Assembly: GCA_003279115.1 (NCBI GenBank)
Contig: QCBG01000005.1
Location: 30,284 to 94,283 of the forward strand
DNA length: 64,000 nucleotides
Reading direction: 5' to 3'
Origin: Prochlorococcus sp. AG-347-E03
GTDB taxonomy: Bacteria > Cyanobacteriota > Cyanobacteriia > PCC-6307 > Cyanobiaceae
Below the pieces are notes generated by a model. That model was not told the DNA's origin, searched no databases, and saw only the letters and a list, made by a program, of their open reading frames with translations. A program made the translations under genes and the position numbers. Positions 1 to 8,494 of the stretch are shown here, in pieces (within the stretch, counting starts at the first letter, position 1; every line of letters starts with the position of its first letter).

Positions 1-1159
1 CTTCGCCAGTGTCTCCTCCGCCAGCAACAGAAGTAGCCTTTAGTGGTTGAGAAAGTGCAATTCCAATCCTGTCATCTGCACTCATAATATCCTTCCAAGT
101 TAAACCAATCATCCAGCTTGCTGCCTCATCAACAGCTCCATTAGCTGCATCATCCCAAACCTTTAAATCGTATCCTACAGAAATTTCAGGAACTGCAGTA
201 CCTGACTCTTCAGGCATCCAATATGCTCTTGCAGCATATCCCATCGAATCTGCAGCGGTATTCTCACCTAATGCTGTTGCATTATATAACTGAGATGTCC
301 ATTCCTGAGCATTTGAAAGAGTTAAAGATAAGTGATACCTTGGCTGGGTATATGCAAATTGAGTATCCCATTTGCTAACTGAATCGTTTTGGAAAAACCC
401 GGTACTGTCAGCATTTTTATCAACTATGTTTGAGGCTATAGCAAAACCGTTGTCAGCTTCATATTTGAAACCAAATCCAACGTCAGTACTAGCTCCAAAA
501 TTACTATTTCCGCCTAATTTAAAGGCTTTTAAGGCACCCGGCTTATAAATAGATGGAGTCACGTACATGTAGTAGTTCTCAATCATAGGACCTACGAAAG
601 CAGTGATACTTTCACCTATAGGGAATGTATACCAGATCTTATCGATATTCATCGCATGATCAGTGTCTTTAGTAGAGATATGATAACCAGCAGGCTTAGA
701 TGACCAAGCATCACCATTATTTCCGCCTTTTAAACGAACATAGAGGTTATCATCACCTGTAAAACTTGTATTCAAGTTCATCGTATAGGTATAACCTGTC
801 TGAACTCCATCGGTAGGTTCATCTGCAAGAGAACCATCCTCATCATCATCAATATCATTGATGCCATCTATGCCACCAACCCAGAAGATCGCTTTACCAT
901 CCATCGATGTTGTGGTAGAAAAAGATCCAGCTTCAAATTCACTTTGATTTGGCTGAAGGCCATCAAGTTCATCAATTTTAGACTGAAGTTCTTTTACAAT
1001 AGACTTAAGGTTCTCAATATCTTCGACTTGGTTGTTAGTAAAAGAACTACTATCAAGAGTCGAAGGATTTAATTTCATTACATCGGAAGCCTGAACAGCA
1101 ATGGGAGCTAATAAGCTCACAGATGCTCCTGCTACCAACATTTTTTGGAAGAGTTTCAT
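1..1159 (-). CDS. OprB/Som-type outer-membrane porin, 3' end cut by the window
   Basis: Reading the minus strand from the ATG at 1159 gives an open frame to the left edge (about 386 codons, no stop). The N-terminus is a typical signal peptide (MKLFQKMLVAGASVSLLAP, cleavage after AVQA). A short coiled-coil stretch at about residues 45-70 (VEDIENLKSIVKELQSKIDEL) follows, then a long Gly/Asn/Asp/aromatic-rich region with alternating hydrophobic residues typical of a beta barrel. This matches cyanobacterial Som/OprB porins, which form outer-membrane channels for small solutes or ions. A weak ribosome site (TGAGG) precedes the ATG. The C-terminus is missing, so the full length and substrate cannot be judged. 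It lies downstream of glyQ on the same strand but has its own 136-base leader. Confidence 0.85.
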   Translation of the reverse strand, partial: MKLFQKMLVAGASVSLLAPIAVQASDVMKLNPSTLDSSSFTNNQVEDIENLKSIVKELQSKIDELDGLQPNQSEFEAGSFSTTTSMDGKAIFWVGGIDGINDIDDDEDGSLADEPTDGVQTGYTYTMNLNTSFTGDDNLYVRLKGGNNGDAWSSKPAGYHISTKDTDHAMNIDKIWYTFPIGESITAFVGPMIENYYMYVTPSIYKPGALKAFKLGGNSNFGASTDVGFGFKYEADNGFAIASNIVDKNADSTGFFQNDSVSKWDTQFAYTQPRYHLSLTLSNAQEWTSQLYNATALGENTAADSMGYAARAYWMPEESGTAVPEISVGYDLKVWDDAANGAVDEAASWMIGLTWKDIMSADDRIGIALSQPLKATSVAGGGDTGE

Positions 1160-1179
1160 TTTGCCTCACACGGATATTG

Positions 1180-1193
1180 CCCTTTAAAAAGGG
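1180..1193 (-). promoter_or_regulatory. small inverted repeat in the porin 5' leader
   Basis: A perfect palindromic hairpin (CCCTTT-AA-AAAGGG) lies about 20-35 bases upstream of the porin ATG, between glyQ and the porin. It is followed on the minus strand by mixed sequence, not a T-run, so it does not look like a glyQ terminator. It could be a leader structure or a protein site; no function is shown. Confidence 0.3.
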
Positions 1194-1295
1194 TGCATTC
1201 TTACTGTATCGAGAGCTACAAAAAAGCAAAGAATTAAAAGTTCCAAGTCGCTGTAACTTTTTATACAATTAATTCTTCCTAGTAGGTTATCCAGA

Positions 1296-2168
1296 TTATT
1301 TTTTTATTAATGGGTACTTAAGAAATTCTCTTTCCTCTATCCATGATGATGCAACTTCTCTAGCTAATTTTCTAATCTTTTCAATATATTGGGCACGATC
1401 TGTAACTGAAATAACTCCCCTCGCATCGAGTAGATTAAAAGTATGACTACATTTCAGAACAAAATCAAGCGCAGGATAAGTTAATTTCTTTTCTATTAAA
1501 GAATTTGCCTCATCTTGGTAAATTTCAAATAATTTCCGTAAATTATCAGGACTAGATTGAGTAAAGTTATATTCGCATTGGTTTTTTTCGAATTGAAGCC
1601 AAATATCACTATATTTCAAATTTTTATTCCAGTTTAAGTCCCAAATACTTTCCTTATCCTGCAAAAACATTGCAATTCTCTCTAATCCATATGTGATTTC
1701 AATTGGGATTGGATTACAATCTAACCCCCCACATTGTTGGAAATATGTAAATTGAGTAACTTCCATTCCATCCAACCAAACTTCCCAACCTACTCCCCAA
1801 GCACCAAGTGTTGGTGACTCCCAATTATCCTCTACAAATCTAATATCATGATCTTTAGGATTAATTCCAAGAGACTCTAAAGATGTTAAATATTTTTCTT
1901 GAATTCCATCTGGTGAAGGTTTAATTATTACTTGATATTGAAAGTAATGTTGAGCCCTATTAGGATTATCGCCAAACCGCCCATCAGTAGGTCTCCTACA
2001 CGGCTCGGCATAAGCAACCGACCAAGGTTCCGGTCCAATAGCCCTCAAAAAAGTATGAGGATTCATTGTGCCTGCACCCTTTTCAGTATCGTAAGGCTGC
2101 ATAATCAAACACCCTTCTTTGGACCAAAAATTATTTAAATTTTGGATTATATCCTGAAAAAACATCAA
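1296..2168 (-). CDS. glyQ: glycyl-tRNA synthetase alpha subunit
   Basis: This is the catalytic alpha subunit of the bacterial alpha2beta2 glycyl-tRNA synthetase, which charges tRNA-Gly in the cytoplasm. The 290-residue protein is of normal length for GlyQ. Class II synthetase motifs are intact: [18 protein letters not shown] at residues 54-71 and [10 protein letters not shown] at 161-170. The start is at [10 protein letters not shown], matching the family's short N-terminus (the second Met is an alternative). The beta subunit glyS is not in this window, so the subunits are encoded apart, as is common in cyanobacteria. Confidence 0.97.
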   Translation of the reverse strand: MMFFQDIIQNLNNFWSKEGCLIMQPYDTEKGAGTMNPHTFLRAIGPEPWSVAYAEPCRRPTDGRFGDNPNRAQHYFQYQVIIKPSPDGIQEKYLTSLESLGINPKDHDIRFVEDNWESPTLGAWGVGWEVWLDGMEVTQFTYFQQCGGLDCNPIPIEITYGLERIAMFLQDKESIWDLNWNKNLKYSDIWLQFEKNQCEYNFTQSSPDNLRKLFEIYQDEANSLIEKKLTYPALDFVLKCSHTFNLLDARGVISVTDRAQYIEKIRKLAREVASSWIEEREFLKYPLIKK

Positions 2169-2321
2169 ATATAAAAAAGTGAGGGATTTAGATCAATGCC
2201 ATTACATATAATAACAAAGCTAAAAACAAAAAATTTTTCCACTCTATGTTCTGAAAAGTATTATCTGATAAAAAGTCATCATTAAATTAAATCGGGGATA
2301 AAGACATAATTTATAAATCAA

Positions 2322-2711
2322 TTAATTATGAAAAAAATCTAGTGGTAATGGTCCAACAGTACTAGATTCTTTAGATTCATGGTCATACTGACAAGTTAAT
2401 AAAATACCTTCACCGAGACCATTTTCAGATCTAATAAAAACATTACCAGTTTTTTGATTACCTTTTAAAAAAACACTTCCATCGGCATGAAGGGAGTTTA
2501 GATTCACAAATTTAATGGAGGAATATTTTTTAGTAATTGATTGTAATGCTTCAATAGCTTTAGTATCACCAGGTGCCATTATTCCTATTGTTATCCAATC
2601 AGCATTAAAAATATTAGTTTCTAGTTCTTCTAATAGTTTTTGTATTTGAACTTTACTTAAAATAGGAGCAGTTCTAAGACTGTTTAAATCGGCTAACTTA
2701 TTTATCTCCAT
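2322..2711 (-). CDS. DUF1824 family protein
   Basis: A 129-residue soluble protein of the cyanobacterial DUF1824 family, function unknown. Conserved family features are visible: the ADWITIGIMAPGDTKAIEAL segment in the first half and the ENGLGEGILLTCQYD segment near the C-terminus, just before GPLPLDFF. No membrane segment or signal peptide is seen. It lies 26 bases downstream of the tautomerase-like gene on the same strand, so the two may be co-transcribed. The family assignment is from recognition of these motifs. Confidence 0.75.
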   Translation of the reverse strand: MEINKLADLNSLRTAPILSKVQIQKLLEELETNIFNADWITIGIMAPGDTKAIEALQSITKKYSSIKFVNLNSLHADGSVFLKGNQKTGNVFIRSENGLGEGILLTCQYDHESKESSTVGPLPLDFFHN

Positions 2712-2737
2712 TTAATTAATACCTAAAATTATAATTA

Positions 2738-3070
2738 TTAACCAAATGTTCTTCCATTCCAAGCCCACATTGAAGCAGGCACATCCTCGAAAGAAATATA
2801 AATCTTATCTATTGGGATTCCAATTTTCTCATAAACAAAATTAGATATTGCCTTTGCCATTTCTGAAGGATTTAAAGATCCTATAGACTTAATCTCTAAA
2901 AAGCAACAAGGGCTTTCATCATCGAAATACATTTCAGAATTATCATCTAATTTAGCCATAACAAATCTTTTTGATTTATTTGTTAAAGAAGAAACTAATA
3001 TTGAGATTTCTTCAAGTAATTTTTTCTTATCCTCTATTTTTGCTGATGTAGAAACATTAATGTAAGGCAT
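2738..3070 (-). CDS. MIF/4-oxalocrotonate tautomerase superfamily protein
   Basis: A 110-residue protein resembling macrophage migration inhibitory factor (MIF)-type tautomerases. The catalytic N-terminal Pro (Pro2 after Met removal, MPYINVSTS) is present, and the central FLEIKSIGSLNPSEM and C-terminal IYISFEDVPASMWAWNGRTFG segments match the family. Such enzymes ketonise phenylpyruvate-like enols in vitro; the role in picocyanobacteria is unknown. Length is normal for the family (about 115). It is followed by the DUF1824 gene and preceded by a 56-residue ORF whose stop lies only 2 bases away, so the three may form one transcript. Confidence 0.85.
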   Translation of the reverse strand: MPYINVSTSAKIEDKKKLLEEISILVSSLTNKSKRFVMAKLDDNSEMYFDDESPCCFLEIKSIGSLNPSEMAKAISNFVYEKIGIPIDKIYISFEDVPASMWAWNGRTFG

Positions 3071-3072
3071 AT

Positions 3073-3243
3073 TTATGCAGCTAAATTATCTTTTTGAAAA
3101 TTATTTTGTAGAGTAAAAGTCTTATTTTTTGTAGCTTTTCTTGATGAAAGATATGCCATATCATATTCACTTATTCCGTTTTTATATGGATTGAAAAGAG
3201 CATTTTTGGATCTACTTTTTTTGCTCCTTTTGAATTCAATCAT
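3073..3243 (-). CDS. small basic protein, 56 aa, function unknown
   Basis: An ATG at 3243 opens a 56-residue frame ending at 3073, two bases before the MIF-like gene. The protein starts MIEFKRSKKSRSKNALFNPY and ends FQKDNLAA; it is very basic at the N-terminus and has an EYDMAYLSSRKA segment. Position in a same-strand run and the tight junction with the next gene support it being real. I do not recognise a family. It is too short for common ORF cut-offs and easily missed. Confidence 0.55.
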   Translation of the reverse strand: MIEFKRSKKSRSKNALFNPYKNGISEYDMAYLSSRKATKNKTFTLQNNFQKDNLAA

Positions 3244-3397
3244 TTTTAACTAAATTATTAATTTATAATTTAACTTTTTTTGAATAGATGTCTAGGTTTT
3301 TTTAAAATCTTTAATTAATTAAATGCAAAATTCATTTCAACAACACAATATTAATATCTATTCACTAGATTTAGAGGAGAGCTAACTAATTATCGTT

Positions 3398-4036
3398 TTG
3401 GAAGTTTTAAATAATTATCAAAGAAAAAAACTTGACGAGAGCAATGATGAAGAATTTTATTCCGAACCAAAATTTGTTTATCATTTAGATTCAAATTTCA
3501 GGCATTACCTTTCAAATATTTATAAAAAAGAAATTTCACATTATTCGACTGTCCTCGATTTAATGTCCAGTTGGGATAGTTATTTACCTAAAGAGAAAAA
3601 ATACAAAAAAGTTATTGGCCATGGATTAAATAAACAAGAACTTGAGAAGAACAAAATTTTTGATACTTATTGGATCCAAAATTTCAATTTAAATCAAGAA
3701 ATTCCCCTAGATAATGAAAGTATTGATTATTGTTTAATGGTCGCAGCCTGGCAATATTTACAATATCCAGAAAATTTAACTAGAGAAATTGCAAGAATTT
3801 TGAGTAGTCAGGGCAAGTTCATAATAGCTTTTTCAAATAGAGCATTTTGGCATAAAGCTCCTAATATATGGACTACCTCTACTGAGGAAGAAAGAGTCAA
3901 ATATGTAAGAAAAGTATTAATCACAAACGGGTTTTATGAACCAAAAATTATTAAAAAGTTCAATGAGTCCTCCCTTAGTTTTTTGAATTTTTTAAATAAA
4001 GACCCATTTTATTGTTTAATTGCGACTAAAGATTAA
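3398..4036 (+). CDS. SAM-dependent methyltransferase-like protein
   Basis: A 212-residue protein with a class I (Rossmann) methyltransferase layout. A motif I-like strand (STVLDLMSSWDSYLP) lies near residues 48-62, an acidic/Asp-rich motif follows (PLDNESIDYCLMVAAWQYL, about residues 103-121), and then a post-motif helix and strand (GKFIIAFSNRAFWHKAP). The canonical GxGxG is replaced by LDLMSSW, which is typical of a cyanobacterial subgroup. The start is a TTG with a GAGGAG sequence rather far upstream; no ATG fits before the conserved core. Substrate unknown. It is divergent from the 56-residue gene. Confidence 0.7.
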   Translation: MEVLNNYQRKKLDESNDEEFYSEPKFVYHLDSNFRHYLSNIYKKEISHYSTVLDLMSSWDSYLPKEKKYKKVIGHGLNKQELEKNKIFDTYWIQNFNLNQEIPLDNESIDYCLMVAAWQYLQYPENLTREIARILSSQGKFIIAFSNRAFWHKAPNIWTTSTEEERVKYVRKVLITNGFYEPKIIKKFNESSLSFLNFLNKDPFYCLIATKD

Positions 4037-4132
4037 ATAATACCAATACCAAATTTCAGACATGGCTATTAACAAAAATCTATAGCCATACTTTCAAATT
4101 TTTACTAATATTGGATAGCTAAAATTAATAAT

Positions 4133-4378
4133 ATGGGCTCCAAAAGAGAAAAATATCCTGAAAAATGCCCTTGGGATCTTGGACCTAATCAACATTTATC
4201 AAAAGAAGAAAACTGGACTTTAAGATTAGGGGAGGCAAACGTATGTTTTAGCAAGAATAAACTAGATAATAATTATTTTCATGTAATTAGTAATGAAAAT
4301 GAAGAACAAATCTTAGCCTTTAGAGCAAGGCTTCTTTATCAAAAACTACTTGATAAAGGTTTTAGATTGGTTGAATAA
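4133..4378 (+). CDS. conserved small cyanobacterial protein, 81 aa
   Basis: An ATG-started 81-residue soluble protein beginning MGSKREKYPEKCPWDLGPNQ. It contains two short Trp motifs (CPWDLGP, NWTLRLGE) and a C-terminal amphipathic helix (AFRARLLYQKLLDKGF). I know of no function. It ends 6 bases before the stop of the convergent DUF3386-like gene, so the two transcripts must run into each other. Confidence 0.6.
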   Translation: MGSKREKYPEKCPWDLGPNQHLSKEENWTLRLGEANVCFSKNKLDNNYFHVISNENEEQILAFRARLLYQKLLDKGFRLVE

Positions 4379-4384
4379 AAAAGC

Positions 4385-5038
4385 TTACTTCAATAAACTT
4401 AAATCCTCGAAAACGAACATTTGTTTTTCTTCTTCTTGATTTTTGTTTAAGTATTTTATTGTCCTCGAATTTAAGATCCAATAATCCTCTTCACCTATAT
4501 TTATAAATTCATCCGAGTATTCTAATTTTTGCGAATTAGCCTTGAGTGTGTCGGGATCAATTTGTTGACTACTGTATTTTTTACTAAGGGAACCTATTCC
4601 TGTATGTAAGAATTCTTCAACAAAAATCTCAATGATTGTTCCGTGTATTTTTCTATAGACCATATTAATGCAGTCATTTTTAACCCTGTATTTATCACCT
4701 TGATTCTTCCCTGAAACACTCATTTCAATTCCACTCTCTGAATTCTTGAGTAAATTAAAGTTATTTTCTGAATGAACAGTTTTAAATTCTCTCTTTACCC
4801 TATGTATACAGACTTCAAATAATTGAGAGGAGATACTTTTAACAATTTTCTCATCCTCTATTTTTTTAATATTTGGTTTAAAGTCTTTACCTAATAAGAA
4901 TTCACCTTCATGAATATTATTATTAACCAAAAAAATACATTTACCTTTGTAACCATTAAATTCATTCTTCCAAGTATACCTATTTTCATAAGCCTTCCGA
5001 AAAATCTCCTTACAATTAATTTCTCTTAAATTCTCCAT
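4385..5038 (-). CDS. DUF3386 family protein
   Basis: A 217-residue soluble protein. The N-terminal segment (CKEIFRKAYENRYTWKNEFNGYKGKC, about residues 9-34) is the characteristic opening of the cyanobacterial DUF3386 family, and the middle contains YRKIHGTIIEIFVEEFLHTGIGSLSKKYSS. Biochemical function is unknown. It is downstream of the pcb antenna gene but separated from it by a clear terminator at 5068-5102, so it is probably transcribed on its own. Length is close to that of other members. Confidence 0.65.
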   Translation of the reverse strand: MENLREINCKEIFRKAYENRYTWKNEFNGYKGKCIFLVNNNIHEGEFLLGKDFKPNIKKIEDEKIVKSISSQLFEVCIHRVKREFKTVHSENNFNLLKNSESGIEMSVSGKNQGDKYRVKNDCINMVYRKIHGTIIEIFVEEFLHTGIGSLSKKYSSQQIDPDTLKANSQKLEYSDEFINIGEEDYWILNSRTIKYLNKNQEEEKQMFVFEDLSLLK

Positions 5039-5067
5039 TTATTTATTGAATATATTGAGTAGTCTAC

Positions 5068-5102
5068 AAAAAAAAACCTCCCTGTTAAGGGAGAGTTTTT
5101 TT
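5068..5102 (-). terminator. Rho-independent terminator after pcb (works in both directions)
   Basis: A six-base-pair GC-rich stem (CTCCCT/AGGGAG at 5078-5083 and 5088-5093) with a GTTA loop is flanked by an A-run at 5068-5076 and a T-run at 5096-5102. On the minus strand it lies just after the pcb stop codon (5114), ideally placed to end the pcb transcript. It is the clearest intrinsic terminator in the window. Confidence 0.85.
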
Positions 5103-5113
5103 ATTAGTTTGAA

Positions 5114-6172
5114 CTAGTTTTGAGTAATTTTTGTATTTTCAATATTGTCAAATGCTTGACCAATTTTCTTAAAGTCAAATCCCATTGCTCTTAATGCGTG
5201 CCAAAGATGACCTTGTAAGAAAAAGAATCCCAAATAGAAATGGGTATTAGCAAGCCAAGCTCTTGAGCTGTATGTTCCTGAACCTAAATCAACTGTATCA
5301 GTAAAATAAGGTGCGAATTCAAATTGAAGCTTTAAAGGCTCTCCATAAAGATCAACTGGATATATGGTTGTATTTGAAGCACACCAAAAAGCAGCAACAA
5401 AAGCCATATAAGAAACACCAACTACTGAGTAAGATAAAATAGCCTCTGCTCCCAGTAATCCTTTTCCTTTAAATTCCGTATACTCTCCAAATTGTTTAGT
5501 ACAAATATGGAAAACTCCTCCAATTATCTCAAGGAAAGCTAAGAAAGCATGTCCTCCCATAACATCTTCAAGACTATCAATTTTTAAAAAATCAAATTGG
5601 TGATTCCAAATTGCAGCAATATCTAAATTGTAGACAACTTGTCTTGTAGATCCTATCGCTGGGTCGTAAATTCCATGAATTCTTGCCCATTCTACAAACA
5701 TTATTGCTCCAAGACCAAGAAAAATGAGGTGATGGCCAAGAATAAAAGTTAATTTATCGGGATCATCCCACTCAAAATCAAATTTTTGTGGCTTACTATT
5801 CTCTGGATATTCTCCAAGATCGCCTGCAAATTTGTTGGAATGTAATAATCCTCCAGCACCCAACACTGCTGAGAAAATTAGATGTAATGTGCAAATTACA
5901 ACAATTCCATATGGTTCTGTAATAACACCATTTTCAATGCCACCAATTCCAATACCTGCTAGGTGAGGCAAAACAATTGCTTTCTGTGCACCCATTGGAA
6001 TACTGGCGTCGTAACGAGCCAATTCGAATAATCCAAAAGCTCCTGCCCAGAACATCATTAATCCTGCATGGGCAGCATGAGCTGCTATGAATTTACCTGA
6101 ACGGCCAACAACACCAGAATTCCCTGCGTACCAGTCATAGGTGACATCAGATTTTCCGTAAGTTTGTAACAC
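5114..6172 (-). CDS. pcb: Pcb chlorophyll a/b-binding antenna protein (IsiA/CP43 family)
   Basis: A 352-residue thylakoid protein with six predicted membrane helices. It belongs to the Pcb/IsiA family: divinyl-chlorophyll antennae of Prochlorococcus related to CP43 but lacking its large lumenal loop. Family hallmarks are conserved, including GRSGKFIAAHAAHAG near the N-terminus, FILGHHLIFLG and FVEWARIHGIYDPAIGSTRQV in the middle, IDSLEDVMGGHAFLAFLEIIGG, and FFLQGHLWHALRAMGFDF near the C-terminus. The paired His residues bind chlorophyll. Sequence details differ from the HL-strain PcbA I remember, suggesting a second Pcb type. It follows flavodoxin on the same strand with a 145-base gap, so an iron-stress role like IsiA is likely but inferred. 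Confidence 0.93.
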   Translation of the reverse strand: MLQTYGKSDVTYDWYAGNSGVVGRSGKFIAAHAAHAGLMMFWAGAFGLFELARYDASIPMGAQKAIVLPHLAGIGIGGIENGVITEPYGIVVICTLHLIFSAVLGAGGLLHSNKFAGDLGEYPENSKPQKFDFEWDDPDKLTFILGHHLIFLGLGAIMFVEWARIHGIYDPAIGSTRQVVYNLDIAAIWNHQFDFLKIDSLEDVMGGHAFLAFLEIIGGVFHICTKQFGEYTEFKGKGLLGAEAILSYSVVGVSYMAFVAAFWCASNTTIYPVDLYGEPLKLQFEFAPYFTDTVDLGSGTYSSRAWLANTHFYLGFFFLQGHLWHALRAMGFDFKKIGQAFDNIENTKITQN

Positions 6173-6317
6173 TTGATTTAAGTAAACAGCAAGTTGAGCT
6201 TATTGCTATTCAGTCTGGTTTTTGACATGTTCTTTACAGATTTAATTACTTATGTAAAAAAAACATATTTTGAAAGAACAAATGTTACAAATCTATGGAG
6301 GTAATATCTTTAAAAGC

Positions 6318-6842
6318 TTATGTCAATGAAGGGATTTCGCCTTTAAGCTGAGAAGCCCATGATTCAAGACGTGAATCAGTCAAATCAGATTCACTATCTT
6401 CATCGAGAGGTAATCCACAAAAACTTTCTCCAATGATGCTTTTAGATTCATCAAATGTATAAGAAGATTTATCCACATAACCGACCATTTCGGCACCTGC
6501 TTTAGTGAAGTAGCTATGAAGCTCTTCCATTGCATCACAATAATTTTCTGTATATGTAGAAGAATCTCCTAAGCCAAAAATTGCAACTTTTTTTCCTGAT
6601 AAACTTAGTTCACCAATATCCTCTAAGATTGAATCCCAAGCAGTTCCTGATCTTTCCTCATCTGCTCCGGTGTTCCAAGTAGGTATCCCACAGATAATCC
6701 CGTCAAGGCCTTCGAATTCCGAAAGATCATCTACATCAGATACATCTTTAGGTGCTTCTGCTGAAGAAATAAAGTTGTGAAGACGATCAGCTACGTCTTC
6801 AGTTTTTCCAGTTGTAGTTGCGTAATAAATTCCTACAGTCAT
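6318..6842 (-). CDS. isiB: flavodoxin, long chain
   Basis: A 174-residue FMN electron carrier that replaces ferredoxin under iron limitation, taking electrons from photosystem I. The FMN phosphate loop TTTGKT is at residues 9-14. The aromatic residues that stack on the flavin are Trp56 (PTWNTGADEERSGTAWD) and Tyr98 (GLGDSSTYTENYCDAM). The length and the extra loop in the last third place it with long-chain flavodoxins. It is immediately upstream of pcb on the same strand, echoing isiA-isiB of freshwater cyanobacteria with the order reversed. The protein is very acidic, as expected. Confidence 0.96.
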   Translation of the reverse strand: MTVGIYYATTTGKTEDVADRLHNFISSAEAPKDVSDVDDLSEFEGLDGIICGIPTWNTGADEERSGTAWDSILEDIGELSLSGKKVAIFGLGDSSTYTENYCDAMEELHSYFTKAGAEMVGYVDKSSYTFDESKSIIGESFCGLPLDEDSESDLTDSRLESWASQLKGEIPSLT

Positions 6843-6920
6843 AACTTCAAATTGTTTACCTTAAAATAATAAAATCTAGAAACATTAAATTAATTTCTTA
6901 AAAAACTTTTTCATGTAAGA

Positions 6921-6926
6921 TTTTAT
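6921..6926 (-). promoter_or_regulatory. candidate -10 element for flavodoxin
   Basis: On the minus strand a TATAAA hexamer lies about 80 bases upstream of the isiB ATG, in the 141-base spacer shared with the divergent peroxiredoxin-like gene. No convincing -35 or Fur box can be defined by eye. Offered as a candidate only. Confidence 0.25.
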
Positions 6927-6983
6927 ACTAATTAAAGTAAGAAAAATTTTCTAAGAATAATTCATAAAAATTTTTACACCATC

Positions 6984-7718
6984 GTGACTGACAAATTTCA
7001 AAATGATATTAATAATCTTGTTGAAAAAAATAACTTTATAGGAGGGAAAAAATTTAAATTAATTATCTTGTTTGGATTGTTGGGAGATTTTGACAGCTTT
7101 GAATATGCAATTAATTTAAAAAATTTTATTGATAATGATCAAAATAAAAATTTAGATATTTTTGCTATTGCCATTGGCAACAACAATGGGAAACAAAAAT
7201 TCTGTGAATTTACTGGCTTTCCTAAAGAAAATTTAATAGTTGTGTCTGATAATCAAATCCATAATAATCTTGAAGTCTCTAGAGGGTTAGATATAGGTTT
7301 AGGCGGTTGGATCAATATGCTTTTGATGTTGTCAGGGATAAATTCTTTTAAAACAATTAAAGAAGTTATTAGAGGTTACACAGGTGACCGAAAAGCAAAG
7401 CAAATCTATTCGGAATTTGACAAAATTGACGCTTTAAAATTTCTAAAATTTTCAGGTAATTCTTTTAGAAAGGTATTCGGTGATGGTTACTTGAGACCAT
7501 TTGAACTGGCAACATTTAGATTAAATAATATGAATGAGATAATCAAAAATTGGAGTGATTATATTATTCATGAAAAATATCTTCCTCAAAGAGGTGCTTC
7601 CTTTTTATTAAATGATAAAAATAAAGTTATTTATAAATTTTTTTCAAGTGATGTTCTTGGATATTCATCAAATATGAGAGATCCTTTAGAATTTTTATCT
7701 TATTTAATTAAAGAATAG
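6984..7718 (+). CDS. peroxiredoxin-like (AhpC/TSA superfamily) protein lacking catalytic Cys
   Basis: A 244-residue soluble protein with a thioredoxin-like fold, of the Prx-like group found in cyanobacteria and plastids. The first strand leads into ILFGLLGDFDSFEYA where true peroxiredoxins carry the CxxC or peroxidatic Cys, so the catalytic cysteine is absent. The next segment (QKFCEFTGFPKENLIVVSDNQ) matches the family's conserved FTGFP element. Function is unknown and probably not peroxidase. It starts with GTG and is divergent from flavodoxin. It is followed after 14 bases by the SemiSWEET gene. Confidence 0.65.
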   Translation: MTDKFQNDINNLVEKNNFIGGKKFKLIILFGLLGDFDSFEYAINLKNFIDNDQNKNLDIFAIAIGNNNGKQKFCEFTGFPKENLIVVSDNQIHNNLEVSRGLDIGLGGWINMLLMLSGINSFKTIKEVIRGYTGDRKAKQIYSEFDKIDALKFLKFSGNSFRKVFGDGYLRPFELATFRLNNMNEIIKNWSDYIIHEKYLPQRGASFLLNDKNKVIYKFFSSDVLGYSSNMRDPLEFLSYLIKE

Positions 7719-7732
7719 TTTTTCAAAGTTTT

Positions 7733-7996
7733 ATGAATATAGACGTATTTGGATATTTTGCTGCGATTTTAACAACAGCTGCATTTTTACCACAACTTAT
7801 AAAGACTTTAAAAACAAAAAAAGCAGATGATGTTTCATTGACAACTTTAATAATGTTCATTATTGGAGTTTTGTCTTGGATTATTTACGGTTATAAAATT
7901 TCTTCTACACCAATATTAATTGCTAATTTGATTACCTTAATTTTAAATCTCTTGATATTAATCTCAAAGGTTTATTATTCAAAAAAACTTGAGTAA
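7733..7996 (+). CDS. SemiSWEET / PQ-loop sugar transporter
   Basis: An 87-residue inner-membrane protein with three transmembrane helices forming a single triple-helix bundle, the hallmark of bacterial SemiSWEETs, which dimerise to pass small sugars. The PQ motif is Pro20-Gln21 in TTAAFLPQLIKTLKTKKADDVS, a stretch closely matching the family. Length is typical (85-95). It lies 14 bases downstream of the peroxiredoxin-like gene and is probably co-transcribed. The actual substrate is not known. Confidence 0.9.
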   Translation: MNIDVFGYFAAILTTAAFLPQLIKTLKTKKADDVSLTTLIMFIIGVLSWIIYGYKISSTPILIANLITLILNLLILISKVYYSKKLE

Positions 7997-8067
7997 GCAA
8001 TAAATATCTTAATTATATTAAAATATAAAGAATTTACTCAAATTTTATTTATCATTAAACTAAATTT

Positions 8068-8301
8068 TTGTTGATCTTGAAAACTTCAAAATGCTGGGTT
8101 TGGTTCAAAGGTAGCCTTAAAGATGGTGGTTTTTGGAAAGAGGGGTTTACTTGTACTTTTGATGAGAAACCTGGGGTTTTAATTGAAAGTCCTGCTTACG
8201 TCACTTGTAGAGTTCCGACTTGGAGAGTTTTGACTAAAGAACCTGAAGATTTAAATGAAACTCCTTTAATTCCCGATAAAGCAATATGGAAAATAATTTA
8301 A
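8068..8301 (+). CDS. conserved small protein, 77 aa, unknown function
   Basis: A 77-residue frame containing CWVWFKGSLKDGGFWKEGFTC and CRVPTWRVLTKEPED, a compact Trp/Gly/Cys-rich protein without membrane segments. The coding pattern is convincing, but the start is unclear: TTG codons occur at 8068, 8071 and 8077 and there is no ATG. I recognise it only as the type of small conserved protein seen in marine picocyanobacteria. Confidence 0.55.
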   Translation: MLILKTSKCWVWFKGSLKDGGFWKEGFTCTFDEKPGVLIESPAYVTCRVPTWRVLTKEPEDLNETPLIPDKAIWKII

Positions 8302-8494
8302 TAAATACATCCATAAAAAGCTTTTTGACTGTGCAATAGCAAGTTAATATTGCTTTATTAAATATTTTATTAATACCATCTACTCTCTCTTTATAAATAT
8401 TATCCCTTTCTTAATTTTTGGTTTTTTTATTGGGAAAAAGAATCCAAAGATTTCTAAATATATTGCAAAACCTCTCATAAAATTTGGGATTCCA

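Noticed and set aside
1053..1268. 71-codon minus-strand frame over the porin start
   Set aside because: A different frame of the same strand as the porin signal peptide. The porin frame has a signal peptide and continues for hundreds of codons, so this one is a shadow.
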